From: Diplonema japonicum
Taxonomy: Eukaryota > Euglenozoa > Diplonemea > Diplonemida > Diplonemidae
Direction of reading: 5' to 3'
Length of the DNA: 64,000 nt
Assembly: GCA_964019335.1 (NCBI GenBank)
Contig: OZ025652.1
Coordinates: 650,677 to 714,676 of the forward strand
Position numbers and translations under genes: made by a program. Of this stretch, positions 38,337 through 48,400 are shown in pieces. The notes beneath the pieces were generated by a model, which was not told where the DNA came from, searched no databases, and worked only from the letters and a program-made list of their open reading frames with translations. Every line of letters begins with the position of its first letter. The first letter of the stretch is position 1.

Positions 38337-40097
38337 TTAGCTCCATAAAGGTTCGATGCCTGCTACTTTGCAGATCTTGTTTCTAACTTGGGAGCTGCTG
38401 GCAATACTGCGTTTCGTAGGCGGTGTAGGAATACACCACGGGGGGAGTTGAGGTTTTTCAACGGCCACTGACGTAGAAGACACCCGCTGGTAAAGGGCAG
38501 TGACTTCCATTTCCTGAGATTTAAAGAGCTGCTCACGCTCGCTGCTCTGTTGCGTGAGCATGTCGCGCAGCTGCTCTCGGAAGAGCGCAGTTGCCGCTGC
38601 TCTGCTGAGCCCTTCAAAGGGGTCTGGGTCTTGCATTTCTGTCCGTGTCGACATCAGCATGTCTTTATCGTCACCGTTGCTGTAGGTGTGCAGGTCCAGC
38701 ACAACGGGCGATCTGTGCCCCCCTTTTGAAGTCTTTTTCTTTTCGATTTGCTGTTCTAAAGTGGCCGCCCTTTCTCGGCTGGCCTTCCAACATTCTTCTA
38801 TGCGTTCAATATATATCGCAACTTCTCTTAGAGATGAACGCTCCTTCATGCTGCCCTTCCCTGTTCCCCTTGTCCCCGTGCGGTACACCAGGGTGTCTTC
38901 ACGCCGGGCTCTTTCAGCAGGTTGAATGGACCCGGTACCTTCTTTGTTCACTTTTTGCAGCAAACTGTTTGCGATGGATTGGATCTTCACTCTTCTCTTC
39001 TGCATTTCAGAGTGCGTGTGTACTGTGTTGGTCGGGTTCTGTGCCCAATGGGTGCCTGGTGATTCCTTGCAGTGCCGAAAGGTTAGCTCTTGCATGGTGT
39101 CGTAGTGCTGAAGGACATCGTTAGCGGTGATGTTATAAGTGTCGATGATGGACGAGAGCAGCTTCCCATGCTCAAGGACTACGAGCTCGTCGTCTTCCGT
39201 GAAGGGATTCTTATTGCCGATAGGGGGCAGCTTGTTCATGATCTCAACGACACCCAGAAGGTTCTTAGGGTTGCTGGCCTTCTCCTTGACACCCATCTTG
39301 TTATCAGCCACGTTGGGAAAACGCTTTGTCAGCGGGAAACATAACGAGTTCCGTGTGTAGAAACCCGTGCGCTGATCGGTGTTGCGATTGAAGACCTTGT
39401 CCGACGCTGTTTCCGTGTCGATAACGTTGAGCATAAGGCCCGTTTGAAACACGTGGCCCACCATCCCTGTAGTGGGGTATATTTTGTGACTCGGGATGGA
39501 ACGTTTGCCATTCACACCAACAGATGCGACAGACACCACTTGGGGTGAGTCAGCGGTTAAAGCATCGCGTGACTGTGCAAAGAGGTATAGTGTGGCGCGT
39601 TCAGCGTCTACTTCACGCATTATGCCCTGCATGATGCCGTGCAAGATAGTAGAGGCCTGCCATGACTTTGTCGCCAGGGGGGACCCACACACACCCCGTG
39701 AAGATACATACTCCACATCCGAACCCTTCCGCTGAGACCCTTGAGAGATAGACAGGTTCGACGGTGACACGGGAGGTGGACTGGCAACTGAAGGCAGCTT
39801 GTCCCCCACTTCATGCATAACAATACCCCTTGCCAATTTGTTCAAAGCTATCCGAAGCTTAGCGTAAATACTTTTCCCGTCCTCATCACCCATGACATGT
39901 TTCCTCAGATCTTCCAACGCAGCCCTCATAGCCTTAATGCAGCACAGCACCTCCGTGCTTGTCTTCATCACATGGCTGTTCCTCTTCCCATCTTGAAGTG
40001 TGCCTTTCCTGCTTCCCTTCCGGCTGCTAACTAAACCTAAACCTCCACCTCCAGGAACGAACGTCGATGTGGGGAGCAGTGACTCGAACCCCTCCAT
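38337..40097 (-). CDS. GAF-domain protein, 586 aa
   Basis: Single exon. A GAF domain lies at about residues 150-320. Recognisable parts are ILHGIMQGIMREVDAERATLYLF, GMVGHVFQTGLMLNVIDTE, FNRNTDQRTGFYTRNSLCFPL and LLGVVEIMNKLPPIGNKNPFTEDDE. The NKxnG-type motif and the spacing are those of cyclic-nucleotide-binding GAFs as in phosphodiesterases and cyclases. No catalytic domain follows, only coiled coil and disordered sequence (about 355-560). It may be a cyclic-nucleotide sensor or a regulatory subunit, perhaps flagellar. Ligand unknown. Confidence 0.85.
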   Translation of the reverse strand: MEGFESLLPTSTFVPGGGGLGLVSSRKGSRKGTLQDGKRNSHVMKTSTEVLCCIKAMRAALEDLRKHVMGDEDGKSIYAKLRIALNKLARGIVMHEVGDKLPSVASPPPVSPSNLSISQGSQRKGSDVEYVSSRGVCGSPLATKSWQASTILHGIMQGIMREVDAERATLYLFAQSRDALTADSPQVVSVASVGVNGKRSIPSHKIYPTTGMVGHVFQTGLMLNVIDTETASDKVFNRNTDQRTGFYTRNSLCFPLTKRFPNVADNKMGVKEKASNPKNLLGVVEIMNKLPPIGNKNPFTEDDELVVLEHGKLLSSIIDTYNITANDVLQHYDTMQELTFRHCKESPGTHWAQNPTNTVHTHSEMQKRRVKIQSIANSLLQKVNKEGTGSIQPAERARREDTLVYRTGTRGTGKGSMKERSSLREVAIYIERIEECWKASRERAATLEQQIEKKKTSKGGHRSPVVLDLHTYSNGDDKDMLMSTRTEMQDPDPFEGLSRAAATALFREQLRDMLTQQSSEREQLFKSQEMEVTALYQRVSSTSVAVEKPQLPPWCIPTPPTKRSIASSSQVRNKICKVAGIEPLWS

Positions 40098-40169
40098 TTG
40101 TCCTGAGTGCTTAACTAAGGAAGAGTGGGCACTATTTTATGGTAATTTGCTGTACAATTTACAATACAA

Positions 40170-42881
40170 CTAAGGTTCGTTCCGGTTGAAGCCCTGCGAC
40201 CGCTTCTTTGTAGAAGTAAGAAGGTTCGCGAGGCCAGGAGTGAAAGGGCTCTGGCCCTCATCGTCTGAGGATGGCGTGTCGTGCAGGGCCTTGTGAAGAA
40301 GGGTTGCCTGCTCGATCCCCATCTCTGAAGCGGTGTTGAGATGGTCCAAGCCGGCTGCTTTGTCATGTCTGCAACCCTCGCCAGACAGCTCGCACAGCGA
40401 AAGGCGGAACATCGCATGGGAGTAGCCCTGCTCGGCCGCACGTGTCCACCACCGCACGGCCTCTTTCTTATTCTCCTTGATGCCCTCGCCCGTGAACAAG
40501 CACGTTGCCAGATTGTGCATGGCAACTGGCATACCTTTCAAGGCGGCTTTTCGGTACCAGTGAACTGCCATCTTCGGGTGCAGTGGCAGCCCTAACCCGT
40601 GTTCAAAGCACACCCCTAACACGTTCTGAGCACCGCTATGCGTCACGACACTAGAGTCCGCCACCCTCCAGAACCACTGCGCCGCTGTTTGGTGGTCAAG
40701 CTCGACGTTGATGCCGAAGAAGTACTGCAGACCCAAACAATACTGCGCCTCGAGAATCTGACCTACCACGCCCCCCCCTACCTGCCCTCTGATGCCACCC
40801 GTGAATGGTGCCCTTTTCAAGTACATCACAGTGTTCCCTATCTTTCCGTTGTCGCTCTCCACTGTGCTTGGCTTCTTCCGTATCGATTCCATGTCTGAAC
40901 CCGACATCTCCACCGTGTCCAACATCACTTCGTTGTCAATCTCGGTGTCATCTTCTTCCATCGCCTCACGACCAGAGTCACAGTGCCCTTTCTCTGCTAG
41001 AACTTTCAGGACAAGTTCACACTCAGCCTGCGAGTTGCTCTCACCGATGAGTTGTATTGCCGCCTCCTCTCCTTGGAACACCCAGTTTGCCAAGTTGATT
41101 CTCTTTTTATTGGACTCTGCATTACCCTGTTTTCCACTTTTCCTCCATAGTTCGAGAGCCTTCCTAGTATTGACTGCAATGCCTTCGCCTGTGAAGAGGC
41201 AGCACGCTAAGTTGTGCATGGCTGCGGGGTTTTCTTGTCTCGCAGCATTGCGCAGCCACGCCATGCCTGATTTAGTATTCTGCTTGCACCCTTCGCCGTG
41301 CAGCATGCAAAGGGCGAGAGAGTTCTGTGCCTCTGGGTATCCTTTGGACGCCGCCTGCCGAACCCACTCCAACGCTTCTTTTTTTTCGTCTGTGAAGGAA
41401 CCTGTGTACTGTTTCAAGCGCTCTGTCAATTCACCCTGCCAAGCAGGCCAAATGTCCTTGCGTCCGTGATCCTGGTAAATCATATCAGGCGCCTTGCTGA
41501 GGGTGCCGCTGAATGCTGTGTCGACACTTTCATCATCCGAGCTGGCGTCGTCGATGCAAGTGTAGGTGCCGCAGAAGAGGATGACACCTAAGGAGTGCTG
41601 CGCCTCCACAAGGCCCTGGTCTGCTGCTTTCCGGATAAGCTCCGTGGCTTTCTTGGTTTCGGTTTTGAGTTCACGTTTCCCTAAACAATACAGTGCCTTG
41701 GCGTGGCCTGCTGCTGCGCTGCGTTTCAACCACTGCAAACCCTCTTCAGCCTCTTGCCTTGTACTGTTACCGCTGTTTAGTAAAGCATACCCCAACCTGT
41801 ACTGGGCAGCAACGTGTCCCAAGCCAGCAGCAACATGCCACCGCCGTATTGCAGCGGCTCTTGAGTCGCGTCCTTGGTCGTACAAAATGCAACCCATGTT
41901 GTGAGGGGCAGCGGCAGATCCCAGAGACGTAGCAATCGAGAACTGCTCCATTGCGTGGTCGATATCTTTAGCGATGCCCCTTCTGTCCTCTGCGTAAACT
42001 ACGCCTAGCATGTTCCACGCTTTGTGGCAGTCACCGGATGCCGCTTTCTTGAACCACCGCACGGCTTCTTCAAAATTAGCTTTCGTGCCGAGCCCGATGA
42101 AATATTTCAACCCGCAGAAATAATGGTGCTCAGTGCGTCCATCCTGGTCGAGAATGCGTTGCTCAAGCCTTGTGAGGATCTTCCTAATGCTGGCGCTGGT
42201 TGCGCCTCGGAAGTGCTTGTCGCTGCTGATGAGGTCGTCATGCGTGAAGCGCGACCAGCCTGTCATGGACTGCGGTGAGGAGGACTCGTCCAACAGGTCT
42301 GTTGTTATGACAGACAGCTTGCCCTCTAGGTTGTATGCTCCTTTCATGTTTTCTTCCCTGAATACTATCTCTATTTGCCCACGTGCGGTGTCGCACTCGT
42401 GGAGGATGGCGTGCCGTTCCTTCATGCACGCATCTTCAAGCATCCGCTTGGACTCCATGCGCCACGCGTGCTCGATGTCCCTGTCAGGTGTCACGTTCAG
42501 TGCCACAGCACAGCCTTCGAAGCGGACCGCGAGCCTTGCTCTATCTGGAGCCAGGCCTAAAACCAAGCCTGTGCACCCTTCGCGCACCAGTGGCTCAGCT
42601 TTCACTCCATACAGGTCACGAGTAGCCTCCACTGACTGCCCCTTCCGCCACCGCACAAAAGGCTGCACATCCGTCCTGTGCACATTCAGGTTGCCATTCG
42701 GAGAGCTGTCAAACCTTATAACTAGCTTGCACCTGTTTTGTGTCACTCCCAACACAACGCCACGATCACCATTCCTAACTATTATCTTTCCAAAGACCTC
42801 CAGGTCACGCGACGCCCTGATGTGCTCGCCAGTCCTCAACCCAAAGAGGTACGTGTAGCTTGGGTCCGGGGCATTCGGCAT
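40170..42881 (-). CDS. Sel1-repeat protein with N-terminal beta modules, 903 aa
   Basis: Intronless. Residues about 14-130 contain two similar beta modules of about 58 residues (G-x-x-I-x-A-S-R-D-L...NGDRGVVLGV...LVIRF and GQSVEATRDLYG...GCTGLVLGL...LAVRF). From about 250 to 870 run many Sel1-like (TPR-related) repeats of 36-40 residues, for example AVRWFKKAASGDCHKAWNMLG and ALEWVRQAASKGYPEAQNSLA. They are interrupted by acidic linkers at about 440-470 and 660-700. Sel1 repeats are protein-interaction scaffolds, for example in ER-associated degradation and signalling. No signal peptide or membrane segment, so probably cytosolic. Confidence 0.88.
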   Translation of the reverse strand: MPNAPDPSYTYLFGLRTGEHIRASRDLEVFGKIIVRNGDRGVVLGVTQNRCKLVIRFDSSPNGNLNVHRTDVQPFVRWRKGQSVEATRDLYGVKAEPLVREGCTGLVLGLAPDRARLAVRFEGCAVALNVTPDRDIEHAWRMESKRMLEDACMKERHAILHECDTARGQIEIVFREENMKGAYNLEGKLSVITTDLLDESSSPQSMTGWSRFTHDDLISSDKHFRGATSASIRKILTRLEQRILDQDGRTEHHYFCGLKYFIGLGTKANFEEAVRWFKKAASGDCHKAWNMLGVVYAEDRRGIAKDIDHAMEQFSIATSLGSAAAPHNMGCILYDQGRDSRAAAIRRWHVAAGLGHVAAQYRLGYALLNSGNSTRQEAEEGLQWLKRSAAAGHAKALYCLGKRELKTETKKATELIRKAADQGLVEAQHSLGVILFCGTYTCIDDASSDDESVDTAFSGTLSKAPDMIYQDHGRKDIWPAWQGELTERLKQYTGSFTDEKKEALEWVRQAASKGYPEAQNSLALCMLHGEGCKQNTKSGMAWLRNAARQENPAAMHNLACCLFTGEGIAVNTRKALELWRKSGKQGNAESNKKRINLANWVFQGEEAAIQLIGESNSQAECELVLKVLAEKGHCDSGREAMEEDDTEIDNEVMLDTVEMSGSDMESIRKKPSTVESDNGKIGNTVMYLKRAPFTGGIRGQVGGGVVGQILEAQYCLGLQYFFGINVELDHQTAAQWFWRVADSSVVTHSGAQNVLGVCFEHGLGLPLHPKMAVHWYRKAALKGMPVAMHNLATCLFTGEGIKENKKEAVRWWTRAAEQGYSHAMFRLSLCELSGEGCRHDKAAGLDHLNTASEMGIEQATLLHKALHDTPSSDDEGQSPFTPGLANLLTSTKKRSQGFNRNEP

Positions 42882-42935
42882 TTAACACCTGTGGTGACAA
42901 AATAAACGCACATAACACAAATGCCTAACAGGTAT

Positions 42936-43985
42936 CTAACCACAATTGAGGCCGGAGTAAAGTTCAAGAAAGCGATGTGAGGGTTCGAGGCCTGCGTAGG
43001 TGAGCTTCGATCGGAGGCGTCGGGCAGCTCCTCTGTTGCGGAGGGCCGCGTAGTGACACAGCATGGCGTCATAAAGTAATTCACAGTCACGGTGCTGGAC
43101 AAGGGCTTCGCTGAAGAGGGATTCCATCACTGTGAGGATCACACTATTTGTACTGTGGGATGCACCACGGATGTAAAGGGAGTACACGCAGGCTGTGAGG
43201 GGGACCTTGTCCTGACGCATGGCGATGTACAGGGCTTCAAGTTCAGTAAAGACAGCAACAGGCTCCTTGCACATGGCAGTGAAGGCAGCCTCGTACCACT
43301 GGATGGTAGGCACGATGTTCCGCCGTGCCATGGCGTCTCTGAGTGGCAACATGCCAGAGTTCCCCACATGCCTTGCCATGATGGTATAGGTCACTGTGTC
43401 GGGGAACAAACGGTGCTTCACGAGGTACTGCTCGACGTCAGCCAGCAACGTGAAAGACGACAGGATTGTGTTGTGGTGCCGCATGTTGAGCTCCACACCG
43501 TTGCTTCTCATCACGTTGGTGATTTTGCGGAGGAGATTGGCGTCCCTCTTGGCGACAGATAAGAGGAGAGCATACACGTGACCATCAGGGGCATGCCCTG
43601 CATGTTCCATTTGTTTCAAACAAGACAGTGCCCCTTCGAGATCTCTTTCGTTCTTGTAGGCCTTCAGCAGAGAAGTCCAATGCTCACGTGTGGCTTTATA
43701 CCCAGATTGCCGCATTTTGTTAAATACCGATTGTGCCTTACTGCTCTGTGCTTGCGAGTAGAACTCGATAGCGGTCTGGTACGTGTCGGGTCCCATTCTC
43801 ACCGTCTTCATGGCCTCTTCGAAGGACTTTGTGACGTGTTTCTTGTTCCCTTTTGTGTTTCGAGCCTGTTTCACAAATCTTCCCAATCGCCTTGCAGACT
43901 TGCTGTCTTCAATCAGCGTGGGATACTGTAGACACCCCCTCCTTTGCTCGGTTGTCTTTCTCACTACAGCTAACCGAGTAGTCAT
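42936..43985 (-). CDS. PPR protein, probably mitochondrial, 349 aa
   Basis: Intronless. A basic, acid-poor start (MTTRLAVVRKTTEQRRG) suggests a mitochondrial presequence. About seven pentatricopeptide repeats of 35 residues follow, for example YQTAIEFYSQAQSSKAQSVFNKMRQSGYKATREHW and LLKAYKNERDLEGALSCLKQMEHAGHAPDGHVY (split here at the natural breaks). PPR proteins bind organellar RNA and direct its processing or translation. Diplonemid mitochondria need extensive RNA trans-splicing and editing, so a role there is plausible but is inference. Confidence 0.85.
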   Translation of the reverse strand: MTTRLAVVRKTTEQRRGCLQYPTLIEDSKSARRLGRFVKQARNTKGNKKHVTKSFEEAMKTVRMGPDTYQTAIEFYSQAQSSKAQSVFNKMRQSGYKATREHWTSLLKAYKNERDLEGALSCLKQMEHAGHAPDGHVYALLLSVAKRDANLLRKITNVMRSNGVELNMRHHNTILSSFTLLADVEQYLVKHRLFPDTVTYTIMARHVGNSGMLPLRDAMARRNIVPTIQWYEAAFTAMCKEPVAVFTELEALYIAMRQDKVPLTACVYSLYIRGASHSTNSVILTVMESLFSEALVQHRDCELLYDAMLCHYAALRNRGAARRLRSKLTYAGLEPSHRFLELYSGLNCG

Positions 43986-45423
43986 TCGTAAGCAGTGTAA
44001 GGGTGTATGCCTGTTACATTTTATTTATTCTCTTAAAACGTTTATTCAAAAAAAAGAATAGGGGGACAGGGGGAGGGAAGAAAAGATGGAGGGATGAACG
44101 GTGGTGGAACATTTTACTAACAAAAAAAGGGGGGGGGAGGGAGGGGGAGGACAACAGAAGAAATCAAAGCCCGCACGTAGAAGAGAGAAAAAGAAAAAAA
44201 AAAAGAGAAAAAAGTAAAGGGGCAAAGGGGGACGATCATTTGCTACGTGTACGAAGTCGGGAAGTAAAGAAAAAATAAAAAAAAGAGTGCAATTTGTGGG
44301 TATGGGTTAAAGGGTGACTACAAGGGGAGGAAAAAAAAAGAGGGGGGCAGAAAAGGAACAAAGAGAGGAAGGCAGGCTATATCTTCAACAAATAAAACAA
44401 AAAAACCCCCACCCAGGGCAACACTATTCTTCAATAAACACCTTATTGTTCCAATCTCGGACTCTGGGGGAAAAGAAAATGGAAACACTCAAACACCCAT
44501 TCATGGGGAGGGAAAGAGGAGGGGGGAAAGGGGATTCTTTTTTTTTTCTTTCTTCCTTCCAAAGAAGGCCTTCACGCTGCTGCCTTTCATTGGTCACCTG
44601 TTTTTAGATATCTGGACACCTGGTCCTTGTTGGGGAAGAAGGAAATGACCAAAAAAAAAAGTGTTTAATAGCTTTTTTTTTATCTTGTTCTATTCCTACA
44701 CAAAAAAAAAGGAGGGGGGAGTTATGGTCATTGCAACTTGAGAAGCCAGCAAAGAAATCTCAAAAAAGTAAAACATAAATCCCCACCATCACAAAGTGTG
44801 TGGAGTTGCTTTAAATCTCAAAAAAAGAATAAGGGGAGGGGAGGGGGCAAATATTTTTTGCACCCAATATATTTGCAATTTTTTTTTTAATTCTTTAAAG
44901 ATTTCTAATGACCATCGCCCATATTCTTTTAAAACCTCTGCCCTACTTGCACCGGATTAAGAAGGAAAAAAAAAAAAAGAGAGGGTTATCAACTTACAAA
45001 AAAGAACAAAACTTACCCCCTTGAGGTACGTATTACCTGGGCCTGCAAGCTGTGGGCAAAAAAAAAAAATGATAATCAACTTTCGGATATGGGGGCGCTT
45101 TTTTTTTTTTTTTTTTTGAAATAACAACAAAAATTGGGACGAGAGTGTGTACGGAGGGACGGGCGGGGAGGGGGGGGGGGGGGGGGGGGGGCACAAAGGG
45201 TAAATACAATAGTAATCATCATTAAGAGCATATGATTTCTTTTTTTCTTCTTTTTCTTTTTTTTTTCTTTCAATTTGTTTCATTCTTTTCATTTCTTTTA
45301 TGGTAGGAGGAATGGAGGGCGGAGAAGTAAAATGTGTCAAATCGCAAAGATACAGGTTTTCTCTTTTTTTTTTTTGAAATATCCTAGGGAAAGAGAAGAA
45401 CCAAAACCCGTCCCTCACCCTCC
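43986..45423. other. 1.4-kb spacer with possible exons
   Basis: A/G tracts, a 21-base G run (45171-45191) and T runs. Two phase-compatible coding-like pieces at 44587-44625 and 45017-45049 are described separately. The rest appears non-coding. Confidence 0.5.
44587..45049 (-). CDS. Possible terminal exons of a small unresolved gene
   Basis: A 33-nt piece (45049-45017) after TTTGCCCACAG encodes LAGPGNTYLKG and ends at a strong GTAAGT donor. A 39-nt piece (44625-44587) after a pyrimidine-rich TTCCTTCTTCCCCAACAAG encodes DQVSRYLKTGDQ and a stop. The phases agree, and the joined reading looks protein-like in otherwise AT-rich DNA. I could not find the 5' exons or a start codon. Transcript data are needed to accept this. 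Confidence 0.3.
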
Positions 45424-48400
45424 CTAATAGTACGCGTTGACTGAGGCAGTACTGAACTCACCCCGAGGGGAAGCAGGACGCCCAGCAACGTACTCCGTAG
45501 GGGAAGTTGTGCGAGGTGACTCAAGGCCTCTAGGAGTCATAGGAATTTGCGCAGGGGTACGAGTCCAACGTCCAGTACCAGTGGCCTTCCCGAAAGAGGA
45601 TGGTTTGTACTTAGAAAACCTCTTCCCGTCAGGGACGAAGAAGGATGGGGAGGTACCGAGATGAAGCAGTTCGTACTCTGTGAACATGTTAGCAATAAGC
45701 CACTTCTCTCCGTTCATGACATCGACAACCTCCGTTCGGATAGATCCGATATTGTCGAGCAGCTCCCTTCTTGTCTTCTCCTTCACAGAGACCTCCTTTC
45801 CGAACTTATCAATAGTCTTCTTGCAGTGCACGCACATCTTGTACAAGTCGTACAACACCTTCAGAAGCGATCTCCTTGACTCCATCACGAACGACATTGC
45901 GTGGAGCTTCTCCGTCAGCGCCTGTGTCTGCCCCATCAGGGCACCGTTCTCCTCGTGCAGCTGCTGGTTCAATCCACCAATCTGTGTGTTGTAAAAAAAA
46001 AAAAAAAAAAAAAAAGCAAATGCTCACCTTTGCGTACTGCTCTTCCTTGTACTTGTAGTAGTAGATCAACTCGTTGGTCGGCAGCTGCGACGGGTTCTTG
46101 TTCTTCTCCCAGATCATCGCCTGTAGGAATGGGGTGTGTTGTGTTGTGTTGTGTTGTGTTGTGTTTTGTTTTCTCCTACCTGCTCTTGGTCGGCGTGTTT
46201 GATGTTGTTCTCCAACCCTTGGATGTGGTTCAGCAGGCCCCTCTGCTTGTCGCTGAACAGACGGAGCGAGTCATCACGTCTCTCGACCTGTCGTGTGTTG
46301 TGTTGAGTGCACTGCAGTTGTAATACCATTTCCCTGAATTTGTTGATCTCTTCGGTTTGTTTATCCTCGAAGAGAGCAAGCTTGCGCCTGTGTAGCTTTG
46401 CTTTGTGTGATTTGTGTGCATACTCCAGCTCGTTGCTGAGCTGCTCCTTGCGGATTTCCTCACGACGGATCATGTCTTCTTCCTTCCTCGCAGAGCTTCT
46501 CACCAGATTTGCAAGCTCCCTCTGCAGGGCTGCCACTTGCTCGTCCCTGTTATGAGGTATGGCACTTGCATTAGACATACGTTGTCCCTTCACCGAAGTT
46601 TCTGCTGAGGAGGTCTACCTTTTCCAGGAGCGACGCCGCATGGTCCCTCTTGGTGTCCACATCCTGCTGGAGGCGTTCGATGTGGTCGTTAGCATCGTCA
46701 AGCTTGCTGTGGAGCTCGCGTGCCTGTTTGTGTTGTTTTTTAAAACAAAAACTACCTGGTTGCGGTCTAGGGCGCCACTACCCGACTGCCTGCCGCCCTG
46801 GCCGTAGTTGTCACCACCAGTGGAGCTTGCAAGGGACTGCGCACCAGAGAAGTTCGCGCCGTGGAGGGGAGCACCCTCGACAACAGCCCTCCCACGTGGG
46901 GTAACCGTCACAACAAGAGGCTGGCCGTCGGGTGTCTCTGGGCGGCCAAGCGGCCCGACAACAACAGGGAATCCGTCAGGGCCGATAGCCAATTTGCCGT
47001 CAGGGCCAACAATGCTGCGGCCGTCAGGGCCGACAGTGACAGGCACGTCGGAGCTAGGGCCAGTGATGATCCTGCCATCGTGACCAGCAACAGGCGTACC
47101 AGGCGGGAGGCACCCATCCATGGTGTGGTCTGGCCTGACAAGAATGGCGATGGGGCCATCCTTGTCAACAGGCGTGCCATGGCCAGAGACAGTTACAGGT
47201 GTAGAGCCATCGGGTCCAGTAACCACGTTGCCGTCGGGGCCGTACACAGTGCCATTGTTGTCCCCAATCGCCACAATACCCTCGGGAGTAGCAATGGGTC
47301 TGGTGTCAGAACCACACACAACAATGGTGCCGTCCTCAAGCTGTGGCCTTCCGCCAATAGGCTCGACGACCTTCCTGCCATCCGAAGACTGCAGGGGCAA
47401 GCCATTGGGGCCGATGGGGATCACCATGGGGTCGTTGTGGTCGTCCAGCACGATGGCTGAGCCGTATTCTGTCACACCCACGATGCGCCTGCCGTCGCTG
47501 TCACGGGGGCGTTCGCCCTTGATCCACGTCACAGGAGCGCCGCTGGTACCGAGAACATCCTTACCCTGCCAAGTAAGGACACCATTCTTGTTCAGGGCGC
47601 ATGGCACACCATCAGGCGTCCCCAAGGCAACATCGTCACCCTCCCTAGCAACGTCTCTGCCTCTGCTGTACTCCCTTGAAGTACCTGAATCCCTCCTGCG
47701 GTCTCCGTATCTGTCGCTCCCGTCACCATGTCTGCCGCCTTCCCCGTGTCTGCCACCATCCCCGTACCTGTCGTCCCCGTCACCGTGTCTGCCACCATCC
47801 CCGTACCTGTCGTCCCCGTCACCGTGTCTGCCACCATCCCCGTACCTGTCGCTTTCGTCACCGTACCTACCCTTGTTGTCTCTGTACCTGTCTCCGTCGT
47901 CACCGAATCTGTTCCTGTCATCACCGTACCTGCGCGCGCTGTCTCGGCCGTCACCATGCCCATACCCATCATCGCTGGCTCCGTCGCCCTCTTCACCGAG
48001 CACAACGGCAAGGATTTCGCCATCTTCAGTGAGCCTGAGGTCAATGGGCCTGCCAGAGCCGTCCTCGAAGGTTCCGTCATCATTCATGGTGACCCACGAC
48101 CCATCGGTGCCCATCACGGGCTTGCCTTTGTAGAGGAGCAGACCGTCGTCCCTCACCTCCAAGACACCGGGCATGATAGCCTCGTCCTCATCATTGCATA
48201 CATCTCTAGTATCAAGCTCGTTGCCAATATCTTCATTGTAGGTCCACTCGTTGGTGTTCTTGTTGAAAACCCAGTCTTCGGGCCTATCTTCCTCCTTAGG
48301 ACGCACACTGGTAATAGCCAGACTTTCCCTCCTGCGGTCGTGCTTGAACGCAGATTCCCCATCTTCATCGTCGCTGCCTCCTTCTTTACGGGTGTGGAGC

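Noticed and set aside
45215-45223. ATGATGA on the minus strand in the 45-kb spacer
   Set aside because: Followed by a long C/G homopolymer and no box D at the right distance.
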